DNA of 64,000 nt from Pseudomonas sp. Q1-7 (GCF_028010285.1 NZ_CP116304.1:3612501-3676500), one strand, 5' to 3'; positions 36,876 to 46,340 are shown, counted from the first letter of the stretch. Notes: generated by a model from the letters alone, not told the origin. Numbers and translations are program-made.

Positions 36876-38066
36876 GGATGGTCTGAAAAAGACTTCCCGA
36901 ATCTGGTGAAATACGCCGATCCCGTTGCCCGAGTTTCCCGATGAAGCAAATGACCTTCGCCGACGCCGAGTACGCCGGCAAGCGCAAGCAGACCCGCAAA
37001 GAGTTGTTCCTGATCGAGATGGATCAGGTGGTGCCGTGGAAGGGTTTGATTGCCCTGATCGAGCCGCACTACCCCAAGGGTGAAGGTGGTCGTCCGGCGT
37101 ATCAGCTGATGGCGATGCTGCGCGTACATTTGATGCAGAACTGGTTCGGCTACAGCGATCCAGCGATGGAGGAGGCGCTGTACGAGACCACAATCTTGCG
37201 CCAGTTTGCCGGGCTGAACCTAGAGCGTATTCCCGACGAAACCACCATCCTCAATTTCCGTCGCCTGCTGGAGAAGCACGAGTTGGCGGCCGGGATTCTG
37301 GCGGTGATCAATGGTTACCTGGGCGATCGGGGCCTGTCGCTGCGCCAGGGCACCATCGTCGATGCCACGCTGATCCATGCGCCGAGTTCGACCAAGAACA
37401 AGGACGGTAAGCGTGACCCGGAAATGCACCAGACCAAGAAGGGCAATCAGTATTACTTCGGCATGAAGGCCCACATCGGCGCGGATGCCGAGTCTGGCCT
37501 GGTGCACAGCGTGGTGGGGACGGCAGCCAACGTTGCTGACGTTACCCAGGTCGACAAACTGCTGCATGGAAAGGAAAACATGGTCGGCGCCGACGCGGGT
37601 TACACCGGCGTAGAGAAACGCCCGGAACATGAAGGCCGGGAGGTGATCTGGCAGATTGCGGCCCGCCGCAGTACGTACAAGAAGCTGAGTAAGCGCAGTG
37701 CGCTGTACAAAGCCAAGCGCAAGATCGAGAAATCCAAGGCCCAGGTGCGCGCCAAAGTCGAGCACCCGTTCCGGGTGATCAAGCGCCAATTCGGCTACGT
37801 GAAGACACGCTTCCGTGGCCTGGCGAAGAACACCGCGCAGTTGGTGACACTGTTCGCGCTGTCGAACCTGTGGATGGCGCGCCGACATTTGCTGACGAAT
37901 GCAGGAGAGGTGCGTCTGTAATGCGGGAAATGGCCGGCGCGAGGTGCTCGCGCCGGCTATAAATCCGGAAAGAGGGGATGATTTGATCGTTTTTTAGCCG
38001 AATCACCGTTTTGAAATCGGCAAGGGCTGGAGTCAGCCAGAAATACCTGACTACTTCAGACCATCC
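36876..38066 (+). mobile_element. IS5-family insertion sequence in acuK
   Basis: The element is 1191 bp with terminal inverted repeats GGATGGTCTGAA at both ends. It is flanked by a 4-bp target duplication CTAG (36872-36875 and 38067-38070). The perfect duplication, intact ends and intact transposase indicate a recent insertion. It lies in the opposite orientation to acuK. Confidence 0.95.
36941..37921 (+). CDS. IS5-family transposase
   Basis: This 326-aa DDE transposase starts [20 protein letters not shown]. It contains [20 protein letters not shown] (first Asp), then [19 protein letters not shown] (second Asp) and [21 protein letters not shown] (Glu in the Y-(2)-R-(3)-E-like region). All are typical of the IS5 group. 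It is full length and probably functional. Confidence 0.95.
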   Translation: MKQMTFADAEYAGKRKQTRKELFLIEMDQVVPWKGLIALIEPHYPKGEGGRPAYQLMAMLRVHLMQNWFGYSDPAMEEALYETTILRQFAGLNLERIPDETTILNFRRLLEKHELAAGILAVINGYLGDRGLSLRQGTIVDATLIHAPSSTKNKDGKRDPEMHQTKKGNQYYFGMKAHIGADAESGLVHSVVGTAANVADVTQVDKLLHGKENMVGADAGYTGVEKRPEHEGREVIWQIAARRSTYKKLSKRSALYKAKRKIEKSKAQVRAKVEHPFRVIKRQFGYVKTRFRGLAKNTAQLVTLFALSNLWMARRHLLTNAGEVRL

Positions 38067-38530
38067 CTAGCGCATAGCCACTAACAGCAGCGATGATCGG
38101 TTTGCTGATAGTGGGCACTTCCTGCCAGGCGGCGAAAATATCTCTCGACTGCAGCTCGACGAAGGTCTTGTCGGCCATCTCCTCAATGTCAGCCCCCGCC
38201 GCAAAGGCCCTGGGGCTGCCTGCAATGACGATGGCTCCAATATTGTCGTCGGCATCAAAAGTGCGAAGCGCTGCGACCACTTCTTGAGACATGCGCACAT
38301 TCAGTGCATTGAGACTCTTTGGCCTGTTCAGTGTGAGCAAACCGACACGGTCCCGCCTCTCGACCAAGATAGTTTCGTAGCGGAGTGCCGGTGGCGGCTC
38401 GATAGCAGAAGCCTCGGTGCCAGCTTTGACGATATCGGATTGCGAGCTTGTGCCCTTCGGGATGGAAGATTTTTGCGAAGATGAAGTTGCTGCGCTTGAC
38501 ATGGGTGGCATCTCCTTTTGGATTGGCAAC

Positions 38531-39805
38531 TTAAACAGAATCAGGCAGTGGGCATTTTTGTTGGATATTGATTTCCTGCGACAAACACTCGTTGAAAGGT
38601 CCGGTAGATGGCGCATAGTCCCCAGTTCGTGACATCAACTGCGAAAGAATCCGCTCACGGTGTTCATCAAGAGCAGGCGCGCGTATTGGGGTGGACACAT
38701 CTATGTCGGCGAAGGAGCTGAGCTTGATCGGATTGCCTGCGGTGCGTACAGGACGTCCTCCGGCACCTTGCACCTGGATGATCATGTTGCGTGCATCGAG
38801 TTGGGGATGGTCGAACAGCTGATCAATCGTGTTGAGTGGCGCGCAAGGAACCCCGGCTTCGTTGAGTCGTTCAACCCAGTAAGCTATCGGCGCAGTGGTA
38901 GTGATTTTCTCAATCGCTTTCACTAACGCTGGGCGATTTTGGCAGCGTAAATCGTTACTAATGAACATCACATTGAGTGCTAGCTGAGGGTCACCCAACG
39001 CGTCAGCCATAAGCATGAACAGCTGGTCATTGCCTGCGGCAATGACGAATCGTCCATCTTGCGCTGCGAAAGTTTCAAAAGGTGCAAGAGAGGGGTGGCT
39101 GTCGCCTGTACGTGTAGGTACTTTTCCTTCCACGTCGTAACGGGCCAACGCGGTTTCCATGAGCGCGGCCTGGCAGTCCAGCATCGCGATATCCACCCGC
39201 GTGCCCTGTGCATCCTGGGTTCGCTTGTAGAGCGATGACAGGATGCCAATGACGGCAAACAGCGCAGCGCTGAGATCGCCAAAGCTTGTGCCGACCCGGG
39301 CAGGTTGCCCATCAGGCCAGCCGGTCAAGCTCATGATGCCACCCATGGCCTGGACCACCATGTCGTAACCCGGTAGGTCGCTGTACGGTCCCGTGTGCCC
39401 GAAACCTGAGATGGAGGTGTAAACGAGATGGGGGTGGGTGCGCGCCAGGCGTACGGCGCCATAGCCCAATCGATCCATCACACCAGGCCGAAAATTCTCG
39501 ACCAATACGTCCGCTTCGCCGAGCATTCGTTCGAGGATATCGCGGTCTCGGGGACTTTTGAGGTCCAGCGCGATGCTCTCTTTGCCACGGTTAAAGCACA
39601 TGAAGTACGCTGACTCATTGTCTACGAATGGTCCGAACGCACGCGTATCGTCTCCGGTGGCGATCCTCTCGATTTTGATTACCCGAGCCCCGAGATCGGC
39701 CAATATCATTGTGCAATAGGGGCCCGCCAGAACACGCGAGAAATCTAAAACGGTGACCCCTTCGAGAGGGCCTTTCTTTGGGGATGTGCCTTGTGGGAGG
39801 TCCAT
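38531..39805 (-). CDS. acuN: Class III (CaiB/BaiF) CoA transferase, AcuN-like
   Basis: This 424-aa protein begins with the family signature GVTVLDFSRVLAGPYCTMIL and has NRGKESIALDLKSPRDRDIL. It also has ARVGTSFGDLSAALFAVIG, with Asp177 in the position of the catalytic aspartate. In the acrylate pathway AcuN attaches CoA to acrylate (and works with AcuK to yield 3-hydroxypropionate). The gene lies 24 bp after dddA and 31 bp before acuK. The family also serves carnitine, oxalate and other acids, so the substrate is inferred from neighbours. Confidence 0.72.
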   Translation of the reverse strand: MDLPQGTSPKKGPLEGVTVLDFSRVLAGPYCTMILADLGARVIKIERIATGDDTRAFGPFVDNESAYFMCFNRGKESIALDLKSPRDRDILERMLGEADVLVENFRPGVMDRLGYGAVRLARTHPHLVYTSISGFGHTGPYSDLPGYDMVVQAMGGIMSLTGWPDGQPARVGTSFGDLSAALFAVIGILSSLYKRTQDAQGTRVDIAMLDCQAALMETALARYDVEGKVPTRTGDSHPSLAPFETFAAQDGRFVIAAGNDQLFMLMADALGDPQLALNVMFISNDLRCQNRPALVKAIEKITTTAPIAYWVERLNEAGVPCAPLNTIDQLFDHPQLDARNMIIQVQGAGGRPVRTAGNPIKLSSFADIDVSTPIRAPALDEHRERILSQLMSRTGDYAPSTGPFNECLSQEINIQQKCPLPDSV

Positions 39806-39829
39806 ATTATTGTTTCCACGGTTGATGGA

Positions 39830-41497
39830 TTAAATACCCGCAATGATCCAACGCGCAGCTTTCTCCGCAATCATCAATGTCGGACTATTGGTGTTGCCGC
39901 TCGTAATAGTGGGCATGACACTTGCGTCCACCACCCGAAGACCGTGAAAGCCATGCACGCGCAAATGACTGTCCACCACTGCCATCGGGTCGGATGCTCG
40001 TCCCATCTTGGCGGTGCCGACAGGATGAAAAATCGTAGTGCCGATTTCTCCTGCCAGCCTCGCTAGTTGTTCGTCCGTTTCGTACTGAGGGCCCGGCTTG
40101 TATTCGTAAGGGTGGTAGCGCGCCAAGGCCGGTTGTGCTGCAATTCGGCGGGTCACTCGTAGTGAATCAGCCGCCACCTTACGATCTTCATCAGTGCTTA
40201 AGTAATTGGGTGCAATGATCGGAGCGGTACGGTAGTCTGAACTTTGGATAGTCACTTTGCCGCGACTGCTTGGACGTAGGTTACACACACTGGCGGTAAT
40301 AGCCGGGAACGTGTGCAACGGTTGTCCGAACGCTTCCAGACTTAGCGGTTGGACGTGATACTGAATGTTGGGGTATCGATAGGACTCATCACTGCTGGTA
40401 AAAATCCCCAGTTGTGAAGGTGCCATACTCATCGGCCCACTACGCTTGAGCACATACTCTAGTGCGATTGCGAATTTTCCCCACAGTTTGGTTGCCTGGG
40501 TATTTAGGGTTGGTGCACCGTGAATTTGATATATCGAGCGGATCTGTAGGTGATCCTGCAGATTGTCGCCTACTCCAGGCAAATGCTTCACAACAGGAAT
40601 ATGATGCTCATTCAGCAAGTTAGCATCTCCTACTCCAGAAACCTGCAGCAACTGCGGAGTACCGATGGCGCCCGCGCTGAGAATAACTTCACGACGGCTA
40701 AGAACCCTGTGGTGTTGTCCCTCATTTACGATTTCGACGCCATAACATACTTGCTGACTATCTTCACGCAATTCAAATAGTAAACGGGATGCTTGAGCTC
40801 CTGTCCAAATCGTAAGATTCCGGCGCTTTTTTCGGATGGGTTTTAAGAACGCCTTGGATGCATTCCACCGCAAGCCACTTCGTTGGTTTACCTCAAAGTA
40901 ACCAACACCATGGTTGTCTCCGCCGTTGAAATCTTCGGTTGCAGGGATACCAGCTTGCTGTGCAGCCTCGGCAAACGCATCGAGTATTTCCCAGCGAAGG
41001 CGTTGCTTCTCTATACGCCATTCCCCTCCCGAACTATGCAAGGCTTTAAATCGTTCGATTTGGCTGCCCAAATTTCCGGTAGCGCTAGCGTCAAGGCGAT
41101 AGTGATCTTCGTGAGCGCGGAAGTCCCTCAGGCAGTTCTCCCAATTCCATTCCTCATCACCAGTGACCTGTGCCCAGTGGTCGTAATCTTGGGCTTGGCC
41201 ACGCATATAGATCATCCCGTTAATACTTGAGCATCCCCCTAATGTCTTGCCTCGGGGATAAAGCAGTTCACGGCCGTTCAGTCCAGGCGATGCCGCAGTC
41301 CGGAAGCGCCAGTCAGTTCGCGGATTGTCAATGCAATAGAGATATCCGACCGGTATGTGAATCCAGGGGTAATTGTCCGGGCTACCAGCTTCAAGAAGTA
41401 GGACTTGGCAGTTCTCATCGGCGCTGAGACGGTTGGCAAGCAAGCAGCCAGCCGTACCCGCCCCGATGATGATGTAGTCAAAGGTTGGCGTTTGCAT
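39830..41497 (-). CDS. dddA: GMC-family flavoprotein alcohol dehydrogenase, DddA-like
   Basis: This 555-aa GMC oxidoreductase has the FAD motif YIIIGAGTAGCLLANRLS at residues 8-25, then YPRGKTLGGCSSINGMIYMRG. The C-terminal active-site region has TTIFHPVGTAKMG (catalytic His) and SGNTNSPTLMIAEKAA. The family includes choline dehydrogenase. In Halomonas-type DMSP/acrylate clusters a GMC enzyme (DddA) oxidises 3-hydroxypropionate to malonate semialdehyde, next to a DddC-type dehydrogenase, as here. An AcuR-type operator lies 46 bp upstream of its start. A different short alcohol is possible. Confidence 0.72.
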   Translation of the reverse strand: MQTPTFDYIIIGAGTAGCLLANRLSADENCQVLLLEAGSPDNYPWIHIPVGYLYCIDNPRTDWRFRTAASPGLNGRELLYPRGKTLGGCSSINGMIYMRGQAQDYDHWAQVTGDEEWNWENCLRDFRAHEDHYRLDASATGNLGSQIERFKALHSSGGEWRIEKQRLRWEILDAFAEAAQQAGIPATEDFNGGDNHGVGYFEVNQRSGLRWNASKAFLKPIRKKRRNLTIWTGAQASRLLFELREDSQQVCYGVEIVNEGQHHRVLSRREVILSAGAIGTPQLLQVSGVGDANLLNEHHIPVVKHLPGVGDNLQDHLQIRSIYQIHGAPTLNTQATKLWGKFAIALEYVLKRSGPMSMAPSQLGIFTSSDESYRYPNIQYHVQPLSLEAFGQPLHTFPAITASVCNLRPSSRGKVTIQSSDYRTAPIIAPNYLSTDEDRKVAADSLRVTRRIAAQPALARYHPYEYKPGPQYETDEQLARLAGEIGTTIFHPVGTAKMGRASDPMAVVDSHLRVHGFHGLRVVDASVMPTITSGNTNSPTLMIAEKAARWIIAGI

Positions 41498-41542
41498 CGT
41501 GACACCCTGTTGTGGCGAGCAGTGGATAAGCGCTCATTTAAT

Positions 41543-41557
41543 TAGACCGATCGTCTA
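41543..41557. promoter_or_regulatory. AcuR-type operator 1 (dddA-acuN-acuK promoter)
   Basis: TAGACCGATCGTCTA is a near-palindrome between the acuR terminator and the dddA start. The 13-mer AGACCGATCGTCT recurs exactly at 46341-46353 and with changes at 42226 and 46587. TetR proteins of the NemR/AcuR type bind sites of this shape. Confidence 0.75.
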
Positions 41558-41566
41558 TTAATGGGT

Positions 41567-41592
41567 AAAAAAAAGCCTTAGGACCTAAGGCT
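41567..41592 (-). terminator. Terminator of acuR, overlapping its stop codon
   Basis: On the minus strand GCCTTAGG and CCTAAGGC form a stem followed by eight T residues (41567-41574). The acuR stop codon TAA (41578-41580) is part of the stem. It separates acuR from the dddA promoter. Confidence 0.88.
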
Positions 41593-42213
41593 CATCAAAA
41601 ACAGATCTGCAAATACACGCAGGGGATCTCCCTTGCGCTCAAGCTTGGCGCGCAGTACGGCACCCTCCCAGCCTATCCAAAAGAAAGCGGCCAATCGCGC
41701 GCAGTCAGTATGCTGAGGTATTTCACCGGCACTCTTTGCCGCCTCCAAGCAATGTTCGAACCGACTCTGCCAGTCCAAGAGCACATCAGTCAGTTGCGCG
41801 CGAAATGACTCCGGGAGCGCTCCCATCTCCTGGCCCAGATTACCGACCAAGCAACCCCGGCTGAAACTGAACTTTTCCATCCCGCGCTCGGCATCCTGAC
41901 AAAATGCATCAATGCGTTCTAACGGAGTGAGACTTTCATCCAGCAGAAACCGGTCCAACTTGCGTGCGAAGTAATGGGCATACAGGGTGATTAGTTCTGA
42001 CCCAAAAGCCTCTTTGCTCGCGAAGAAATGATAGAAAGACCCTTTGGGCACACCCACTGACGACAATATTTCGTCAAGGCCAGTGGCCGAAAAACCCTTC
42101 TCGGTCAACGCAGCCACGCCTGCGCGACATAGGGTCTCACGGGTTTCTCGGTAGTCGCCGGCAGCTTTCGCCGGACGGCCACGCTTACGGGGAGTAGCTT
42201 GGATTTGGCTCAT
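41578..42213 (-). CDS. acuR: AcuR-type TetR-family repressor
   Basis: This 211-aa TetR protein has its HTH at about residues 30-70 (GFSATGLDEILSSVGVPKG, then SFYHFFASKEAFG). The ligand domain contains RGCLVGNLGQEMGALPESFR and FFWIGWEGAVLRAKLERK. These segments match my memory of Rhodobacter AcuR, the acrylate-responsive repressor of acuI, and more distantly E. coli NemR. Cys121 in RGCLV is the position of the NemR redox cysteine. It has its own operator copy upstream (42226-42238), so autoregulation is likely. Acrylate or another electrophile would be the inducer. Confidence 0.85.
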   Translation of the reverse strand: MSQIQATPRKRGRPAKAAGDYRETRETLCRAGVAALTEKGFSATGLDEILSSVGVPKGSFYHFFASKEAFGSELITLYAHYFARKLDRFLLDESLTPLERIDAFCQDAERGMEKFSFSRGCLVGNLGQEMGALPESFRAQLTDVLLDWQSRFEHCLEAAKSAGEIPQHTDCARLAAFFWIGWEGAVLRAKLERKGDPLRVFADLFLMSLRS

Positions 42214-42225
42214 GAGGCAATTAAT

Positions 42226-42238
42226 AGACTAGTCGTCT
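42226..42238. promoter_or_regulatory. AcuR-type operator 2 (acuR promoter)
   Basis: AGACTAGTCGTCT lies 13 bp upstream of the acuR start. The 3' side continues as CGAAAAATCAAG. The same context, CGAAAAGTCAAG, follows operator 4 at 46587, so the two sites share more than the core. Confidence 0.68.
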
Positions 42239-42268
42239 CGAAAAATCAAGAGGTTTTTCGAGACGACT
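42231..42268. terminator. 15-bp perfect inverted repeat between dddC and acuR
   Basis: AGTCGTCTCGAAAAA (42231-42245) is exactly complementary to TTTTTCGAGACGACT (42254-42268), with an 8-nt loop, 16 bp after the dddC stop. It partly overlaps operator 2. It could terminate dddC transcription and also place a second AcuR half site upstream of acuR. Which role dominates is open. Confidence 0.55.
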
Positions 42269-42284
42269 CCCGAAGGGGCTGCCG

Positions 42285-43808
42285 CTATTTTGCGGTCGGC
42301 ATCGCGAACTCTGCGCCTTTGGCAATGCTTTCCGGCCAACGCTGCATGATGGATTTTTGCTTGGTATAGAAACGCACGCCCTCTTCACCGTAAGCATGCA
42401 TGTCCCCGAAGAGGCTCTTCTTCCAGCCGCCAAAACCATGCCAAGCCATCGGCACAGGAAGCGGGACGTTGATGCCCACCATCCCTACCTGGATACGGCG
42501 ACTGAATTCACGGGCTACGTTACCGTCGCGGGTGAAGCAGGCCACGCCGTTCCCAAATTCGTGGTCATTGACCAGTTGCACGGCCGTAGCGAAATCAGGC
42601 ACACGAACGCACGCCAGTACCGGACCAAAGATCTCTTCCTGGTAGATGCGCATATCCGGAGTGACGTGGTCGAACAGAGTACCGCCCATCCAGAAACCCT
42701 CTGCACACCCTTCACCTGCCTCCGCCGCATTGAATTCACGGCCGTCAGCCAACAACTGGGCACCTTCTTGTACGCCGAGCTCGATGTATTCCGTGATCCG
42801 GGCATGAGCGGCGGCCGTAACGATTGGGCCCATTTCAGCGGCCAGGTTGGTGCCATTGAGAACTTTCAAGGCTTTGGTCCGTTCCAGCAGCTTTGGTACG
42901 ACCTTGTCGGCCACGTCACCAACCAGCACCGCCACGGAAATCGCCATGCAACGTTCGCCGGCTGAACCGTAGCCCGCGCCGATGAGGGCATCCACGACCT
43001 GGTCGACATCTGCATCCGGCATGACCACCAAATGGTTTTTCGCACCACCCAACGCTTGCACACGCTTGCCATGGCGAGCGCCAGTTTCGTAGATGTAGTT
43101 GGCGATTGGCGTGGAGCCAACGAAGGACACCGCCTTCACTTCGGGGTGCACCAACAACGCGTCTACGGCTTCCTTGTCGCCCTGCACAACGTTGAACACA
43201 CCATCCGGCAGGCCTGCTTGCTTAAGGAGGTCTGCCATGAACAGGCTGGCGCTCGGGTCGGTAGGGCTGGGCTTGAGAATGAAGGTATTTCCCGCGGCTA
43301 TTGCCACCGGGAACATCCACATCGGCACCATCACGGGGAAGTTGAACGGGGTGATACCGGCAACAACACCCAGTGGCTGACGCAGCGTCCAGTTATCCAG
43401 GTTCGTGGACACCTGGTCGGAGAAGTCGCCCTTGAGCAACTGGGGGATGCCACAGGCAAACTCAACGATATCAATACCGCGTGCGACTTCGCCCAAAGCA
43501 TCGGTGAAGACCTTGCCGTGCTCAGCAGTGATCATGTGAGCCAACTCGTCCTTGTTCTGGTTCAACAACTCCAAGAACTTGAACAGAATTCGCGCCCGGC
43601 GAATCGGTGGGGTGTTGGACCAGCTTGGAAAGGCTGCCTGGGCGCACGCTACCGCAGCATCGACGTCTTGGGCGGTACCTAAACGCACACGGCCGCTAAC
43701 AGCTCCAGTGGCGGGGTTGTATACGGGCTGAGTGCGAGTGCCGTTGCCGGTGACATGTTCACCGTGGATGTACTGGGCAATCTCTTGAGTATCGTTTGCT
43801 TGGTTCAT
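42285..43808 (-). CDS. dddC: CoA-acylating (methyl)malonate-semialdehyde dehydrogenase, DddC-like
   Basis: This 507-aa aldehyde dehydrogenase has [20 protein letters not shown], then [20 protein letters not shown]. The usual ELGGK glutamate is replaced, as in the CoA-dependent MmsA group. The catalytic Cys is in [11 protein letters not shown]. MmsA/DddC enzymes convert malonate semialdehyde (or its methyl form) to acetyl-CoA (or propionyl-CoA), CO2 and NADH. Beside DddA this completes 3-hydroxypropionate breakdown. The start [13 protein letters not shown] at 43808 was preferred over an upstream extension. It is divergent from lysR, with a palindrome between. Confidence 0.85.
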   Translation of the reverse strand: MNQANDTQEIAQYIHGEHVTGNGTRTQPVYNPATGAVSGRVRLGTAQDVDAAVACAQAAFPSWSNTPPIRRARILFKFLELLNQNKDELAHMITAEHGKVFTDALGEVARGIDIVEFACGIPQLLKGDFSDQVSTNLDNWTLRQPLGVVAGITPFNFPVMVPMWMFPVAIAAGNTFILKPSPTDPSASLFMADLLKQAGLPDGVFNVVQGDKEAVDALLVHPEVKAVSFVGSTPIANYIYETGARHGKRVQALGGAKNHLVVMPDADVDQVVDALIGAGYGSAGERCMAISVAVLVGDVADKVVPKLLERTKALKVLNGTNLAAEMGPIVTAAAHARITEYIELGVQEGAQLLADGREFNAAEAGEGCAEGFWMGGTLFDHVTPDMRIYQEEIFGPVLACVRVPDFATAVQLVNDHEFGNGVACFTRDGNVAREFSRRIQVGMVGINVPLPVPMAWHGFGGWKKSLFGDMHAYGEEGVRFYTKQKSIMQRWPESIAKGAEFAMPTAK

Positions 43809-43896
43809 GACGTGTCTCACTACGATGGGTAAGTCGGAAGTGCCCCCAGAGCCTAGGGAATCCCCCTCCCCCCAACAACGCCACAAACTTGAATTG

Positions 43897-43918
43897 ATTG
43901 TTCACGATGGTGAACAAT
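43897..43918. promoter_or_regulatory. Perfect palindrome in the dddC-lysR intergenic region
   Basis: ATTGTTCAC (43897-43905) and GTGAACAAT (43910-43918) form a perfect 9-4-9 inverted repeat just before the lysR start codon. It includes a T-N11-A spacing. It is likely the LysR autoregulatory site and could also control dddC, whose start is about 90 bp away. Confidence 0.72.
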
Positions 43919-43924
43919 AGATCC

Positions 43925-44866
43925 ATGAACGACAAAAATATCGAAGCCCTTTGGGCTCATCTGCATTGGCTGATCGTCCTGGAGCAACAAGGCAGCTATA
44001 CGGCTGCTGCGGCTCGCCTTGGAGTGAGCAAGGCAGCCATGAGCCAACGCATCGTTGAACTCGAACGCGCAGTCGGCATGCCGCTTGTGCGGCGCACAAC
44101 CCGCAGCATGCGCCTTACCGAGGTTGGCCAGCGGCTGGTGGATGACATTCGAACGCCGTTCGAGCGAATAGCGCACAGCTTCGCGGGTGTCCGTGACTTG
44201 GCGGGGGTGCCGACCGGGCTGCTGCGCGTGACGGCCCCTGTCGCCCTCGCACGTCAACAACTGGTGCCGCGCTTGGCAGAATTCTCACGTGCCAATCCTG
44301 AAGTCCGGTTGGAGTTGGAGCTTTCCGACCGCATCAGTTCGCTGTCGATGGAAGGGTTTGATTTGGCGATCCGGCACGCAGCCACCGTACCGGACACGCA
44401 TGTGGCCTGGCAGTTATGCAACACGCGGTCCCTATTGGTCGCCAGTCGCGCCTACCTGCGGCGCCGTCATGCGCCTAGCACACCTGAAGCGCTGTCAGAA
44501 CATGACTGCTTGTATTACCCGCGCGCTCAAGAGACGCCCACCTGGGCCTTCGAACCTCTGGATGGCCGTTCAGGGGGCGAGAGAGTCACGGTGGCAATCA
44601 CCGGTCCGTTCGCAGCCAACAATAGTGAGGCACTGCGTGATGCAGCGATAGCAGGACTGGGTATCGCACTACTGCCAGATTTCAGCGCTCAGGCGGCCCT
44701 GGAAGCCGGAAAGCTGGTCGAGATTCTCCCTGAATGGGTGCCGGTGGGAACGTTCGCAGAACGGCTCTACGCCGTTCGCCCCTACGCAAGCCATGTGCCG
44801 TTGGCGGTCTCCACGTTTGTGAGTTTTCTGCGCCACGCATGGGTATCCGGCTTCGCGCCGAAGTAG
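43925..44866 (+). CDS. LysR-family transcriptional regulator
   Basis: This 313-aa regulator has the winged HTH (LIVLEQQGSYTAAAARLGVS, then KAAMSQRIVELERAVGMPLV) and a periplasmic-binding-protein-like effector domain from about residue 90. The sequence resembles the AaeR/DmlR-like branch of LysR proteins. ATGs at 43898-43909 lie in or before the palindrome, so the ATG at 43925 was chosen. It is divergent from dddC, which is the usual layout for a LysR target. The co-inducer is unknown; 3-hydroxypropionate or malonate semialdehyde would fit. Confidence 0.88.
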   Translation: MNDKNIEALWAHLHWLIVLEQQGSYTAAAARLGVSKAAMSQRIVELERAVGMPLVRRTTRSMRLTEVGQRLVDDIRTPFERIAHSFAGVRDLAGVPTGLLRVTAPVALARQQLVPRLAEFSRANPEVRLELELSDRISSLSMEGFDLAIRHAATVPDTHVAWQLCNTRSLLVASRAYLRRRHAPSTPEALSEHDCLYYPRAQETPTWAFEPLDGRSGGERVTVAITGPFAANNSEALRDAAIAGLGIALLPDFSAQAALEAGKLVEILPEWVPVGTFAERLYAVRPYASHVPLAVSTFVSFLRHAWVSGFAPK

Positions 44867-45342
44867 CGTCTTCGACGTTGCCACGGCACTCCGCGGGTTC
44901 GCGGTTGCGGATGTAGGGATAGGAGCAGGGAGGAGACTTTAGGAGCGGTGAGTTCGCACTCGGGTCGGGCAGATCGCCAGTCAGTTGTTGATCTGGGTGG
45001 TTGGCCGCCAACGCACATGGGTGTTCGACCTTGAAAGGGTAAAGCTGGGCTCGGCACGTCGTATTGTCCTTTGGTCCCTAGGCCAGGGCACAGCGCCAGT
45101 CAGGGGTATTGCAGAGAACATCCCCGCCCTACCCCGCATTGACTGCTTTGTCGCAACAGGCCACCGGGGGTTCTCTCATAGACAGCAAACGGCGGTGGAT
45201 CGCGCCACCGCAGTTCGAGCTGCGACAGCGCTTGCCCACTTACTCCTGGAGCAGTCAGAACTCACGCCAGGAGTGATGGCCGAAGACCTGCATCAGGAAC
45301 TTCCACTGACCAAGCGCAGGCTTACTACTGGATCACTGTTGT
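44867..45342. other. Noncoding or degenerate segment between lysR and acuI
   Basis: These 476 bp separate two convergent genes. An open frame on the plus strand (44985-45377) gives a 130-aa product with ENIPALPRIDCFVATGHRGF. This faintly recalls the C-terminus of FAD-dependent amine oxidases, but it has no ribosome binding site and overlaps acuI. It may be a gene remnant. Nothing else is seen. Confidence 0.35.
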
Positions 45343-46326
45343 TCAGCGGTTTACGTCCACCACCAGACGACCCCTGACTTTCCCTTGCAACAGATCGCTC
45401 GCTGCCTCAAGACTCTGCGGCAGCGCAATCTCGCGCGTGATTTCTGTCAGTTTATGGAAATCCAACTCGTCACAGAGACGGCTCCATGCTTCGACTCTTC
45501 GTGCATAGGGCTGCGTGACACTGTTGACGCCGAGCAGACTTACGCCTCTCAGAATGAAGGGCGCTACTGATGCCGGGAAATCCATACCTTGAGCCAAACC
45601 ACAGGCAGCTACCGCACCTTCTGCTTGCGTGCCGGCACAGACATTGGCGAGCGTATGGCTTCCGACAGAGTCGATTGCGGCGGCCCATCGTTCCTTTGCA
45701 AGAGGACGCCCCGGCTCTGACAGCTCAGATCGATGAATGACAGTCTCGGCTCCGAGGTGCTTGAGGTACTCGGTTTCCTCAAGCCTCCCTGTCGCAGCGA
45801 TAACCGAATACCCATTGTTGGCTAGGAGCGCGATTGCAAAGCTTCCCACTCCACCGCTGGCTCCAGTGACCAGAACCTTGCCGTGCTCCGGGCGAACTCC
45901 ATGACGCTCCAATGCCATTAGGCAGAGCATGGAAGTGTATCCCGCCGTACCAATGGCCATCGCCTGTTGCTCACTGATGCCCAGGGGAAGTGGAATCAGC
46001 CAGTCACCGTTGACTCTTGCTTTTTGCGCCAGGCCTCCCCAATGAGTCTCACCTACTCCCCAGCCATTGAGCAGCACCTTGTCGCCGGCCTGGTACTTGG
46101 GGTGTGTGCTGTTCTCGACGGTGCCAACGAAATCGATCCCCGGCACCATCGGAAATTGGCGCACAACTGGGCTTTTTCCAGTGATTGCCAACCCATCCTT
46201 GAAATTGAGGGTGCTATAGGACACCCGCACGGTCACATCACCTTCGGGAAGTTGTTCGTCGCTCAGGTCGGTAATCCGAGCCTGGTACGTCGAGTCGACC
46301 TTATCAATCAAAATTGCCTTGAACAC
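45343..46326 (-). CDS. acuI: AcuI/YhdH-type acryloyl-CoA reductase
   Basis: This 327-aa medium-chain reductase has YSTLNFKDGLAITGKSPVV, then MVPGIDFVGTVE, GTAGYTSMLCLMALERHGV and the NADPH fold TGASGGVGSFAIALLANNG. These are the hallmarks of the AcuI/YhdH branch, which reduces toxic acryloyl-CoA to propionyl-CoA. The start is a GTG at 46326 (mature start FKAILIDK). An AGGAGG site lies 5 nt upstream, and the GTG two codons earlier would overlap it. An exact AcuR-type operator lies 14 bp upstream of the start. Confidence 0.88.
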   Translation of the reverse strand: MFKAILIDKVDSTYQARITDLSDEQLPEGDVTVRVSYSTLNFKDGLAITGKSPVVRQFPMVPGIDFVGTVENSTHPKYQAGDKVLLNGWGVGETHWGGLAQKARVNGDWLIPLPLGISEQQAMAIGTAGYTSMLCLMALERHGVRPEHGKVLVTGASGGVGSFAIALLANNGYSVIAATGRLEETEYLKHLGAETVIHRSELSEPGRPLAKERWAAAIDSVGSHTLANVCAGTQAEGAVAACGLAQGMDFPASVAPFILRGVSLLGVNSVTQPYARRVEAWSRLCDELDFHKLTEITREIALPQSLEAASDLLQGKVRGRLVVDVNR

Positions 46327-46340
46327 ATTCACCTCCTTTT

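Larger units (their letters stand above)
36417..38499 (-). pseudogene. acuK: Acryloyl-CoA/enoyl-CoA hydratase (AcuK-like), split by an IS5 element
   Basis: The 5' part (38499 to 38071) and 3' part (36875 to 36417) join in frame if the IS and one CTAG copy are removed, giving a 295-aa crotonase. The oxyanion-hole segments are present: SPRAFAAGADIEEMADKTF in the 5' part, and [20 protein letters not shown], which spans the break. The start at 38499 was chosen for the AAGGAG site 9 nt upstream. It is third in a dddA-acuN-acuK operon. In acrylate degradation AcuK hydrates acryloyl-CoA to 3-hydroxypropionyl-CoA. As it stands the gene should not give active enzyme. Confidence 0.85.

Noticed and set aside
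44985..45377. A 130-codon frame between lysR and acuI
   Set aside because: No ribosome binding site, it overlaps the acuI 3' end, and the faint likeness to flavin oxidases is too weak. Recorded only as a possible remnant.
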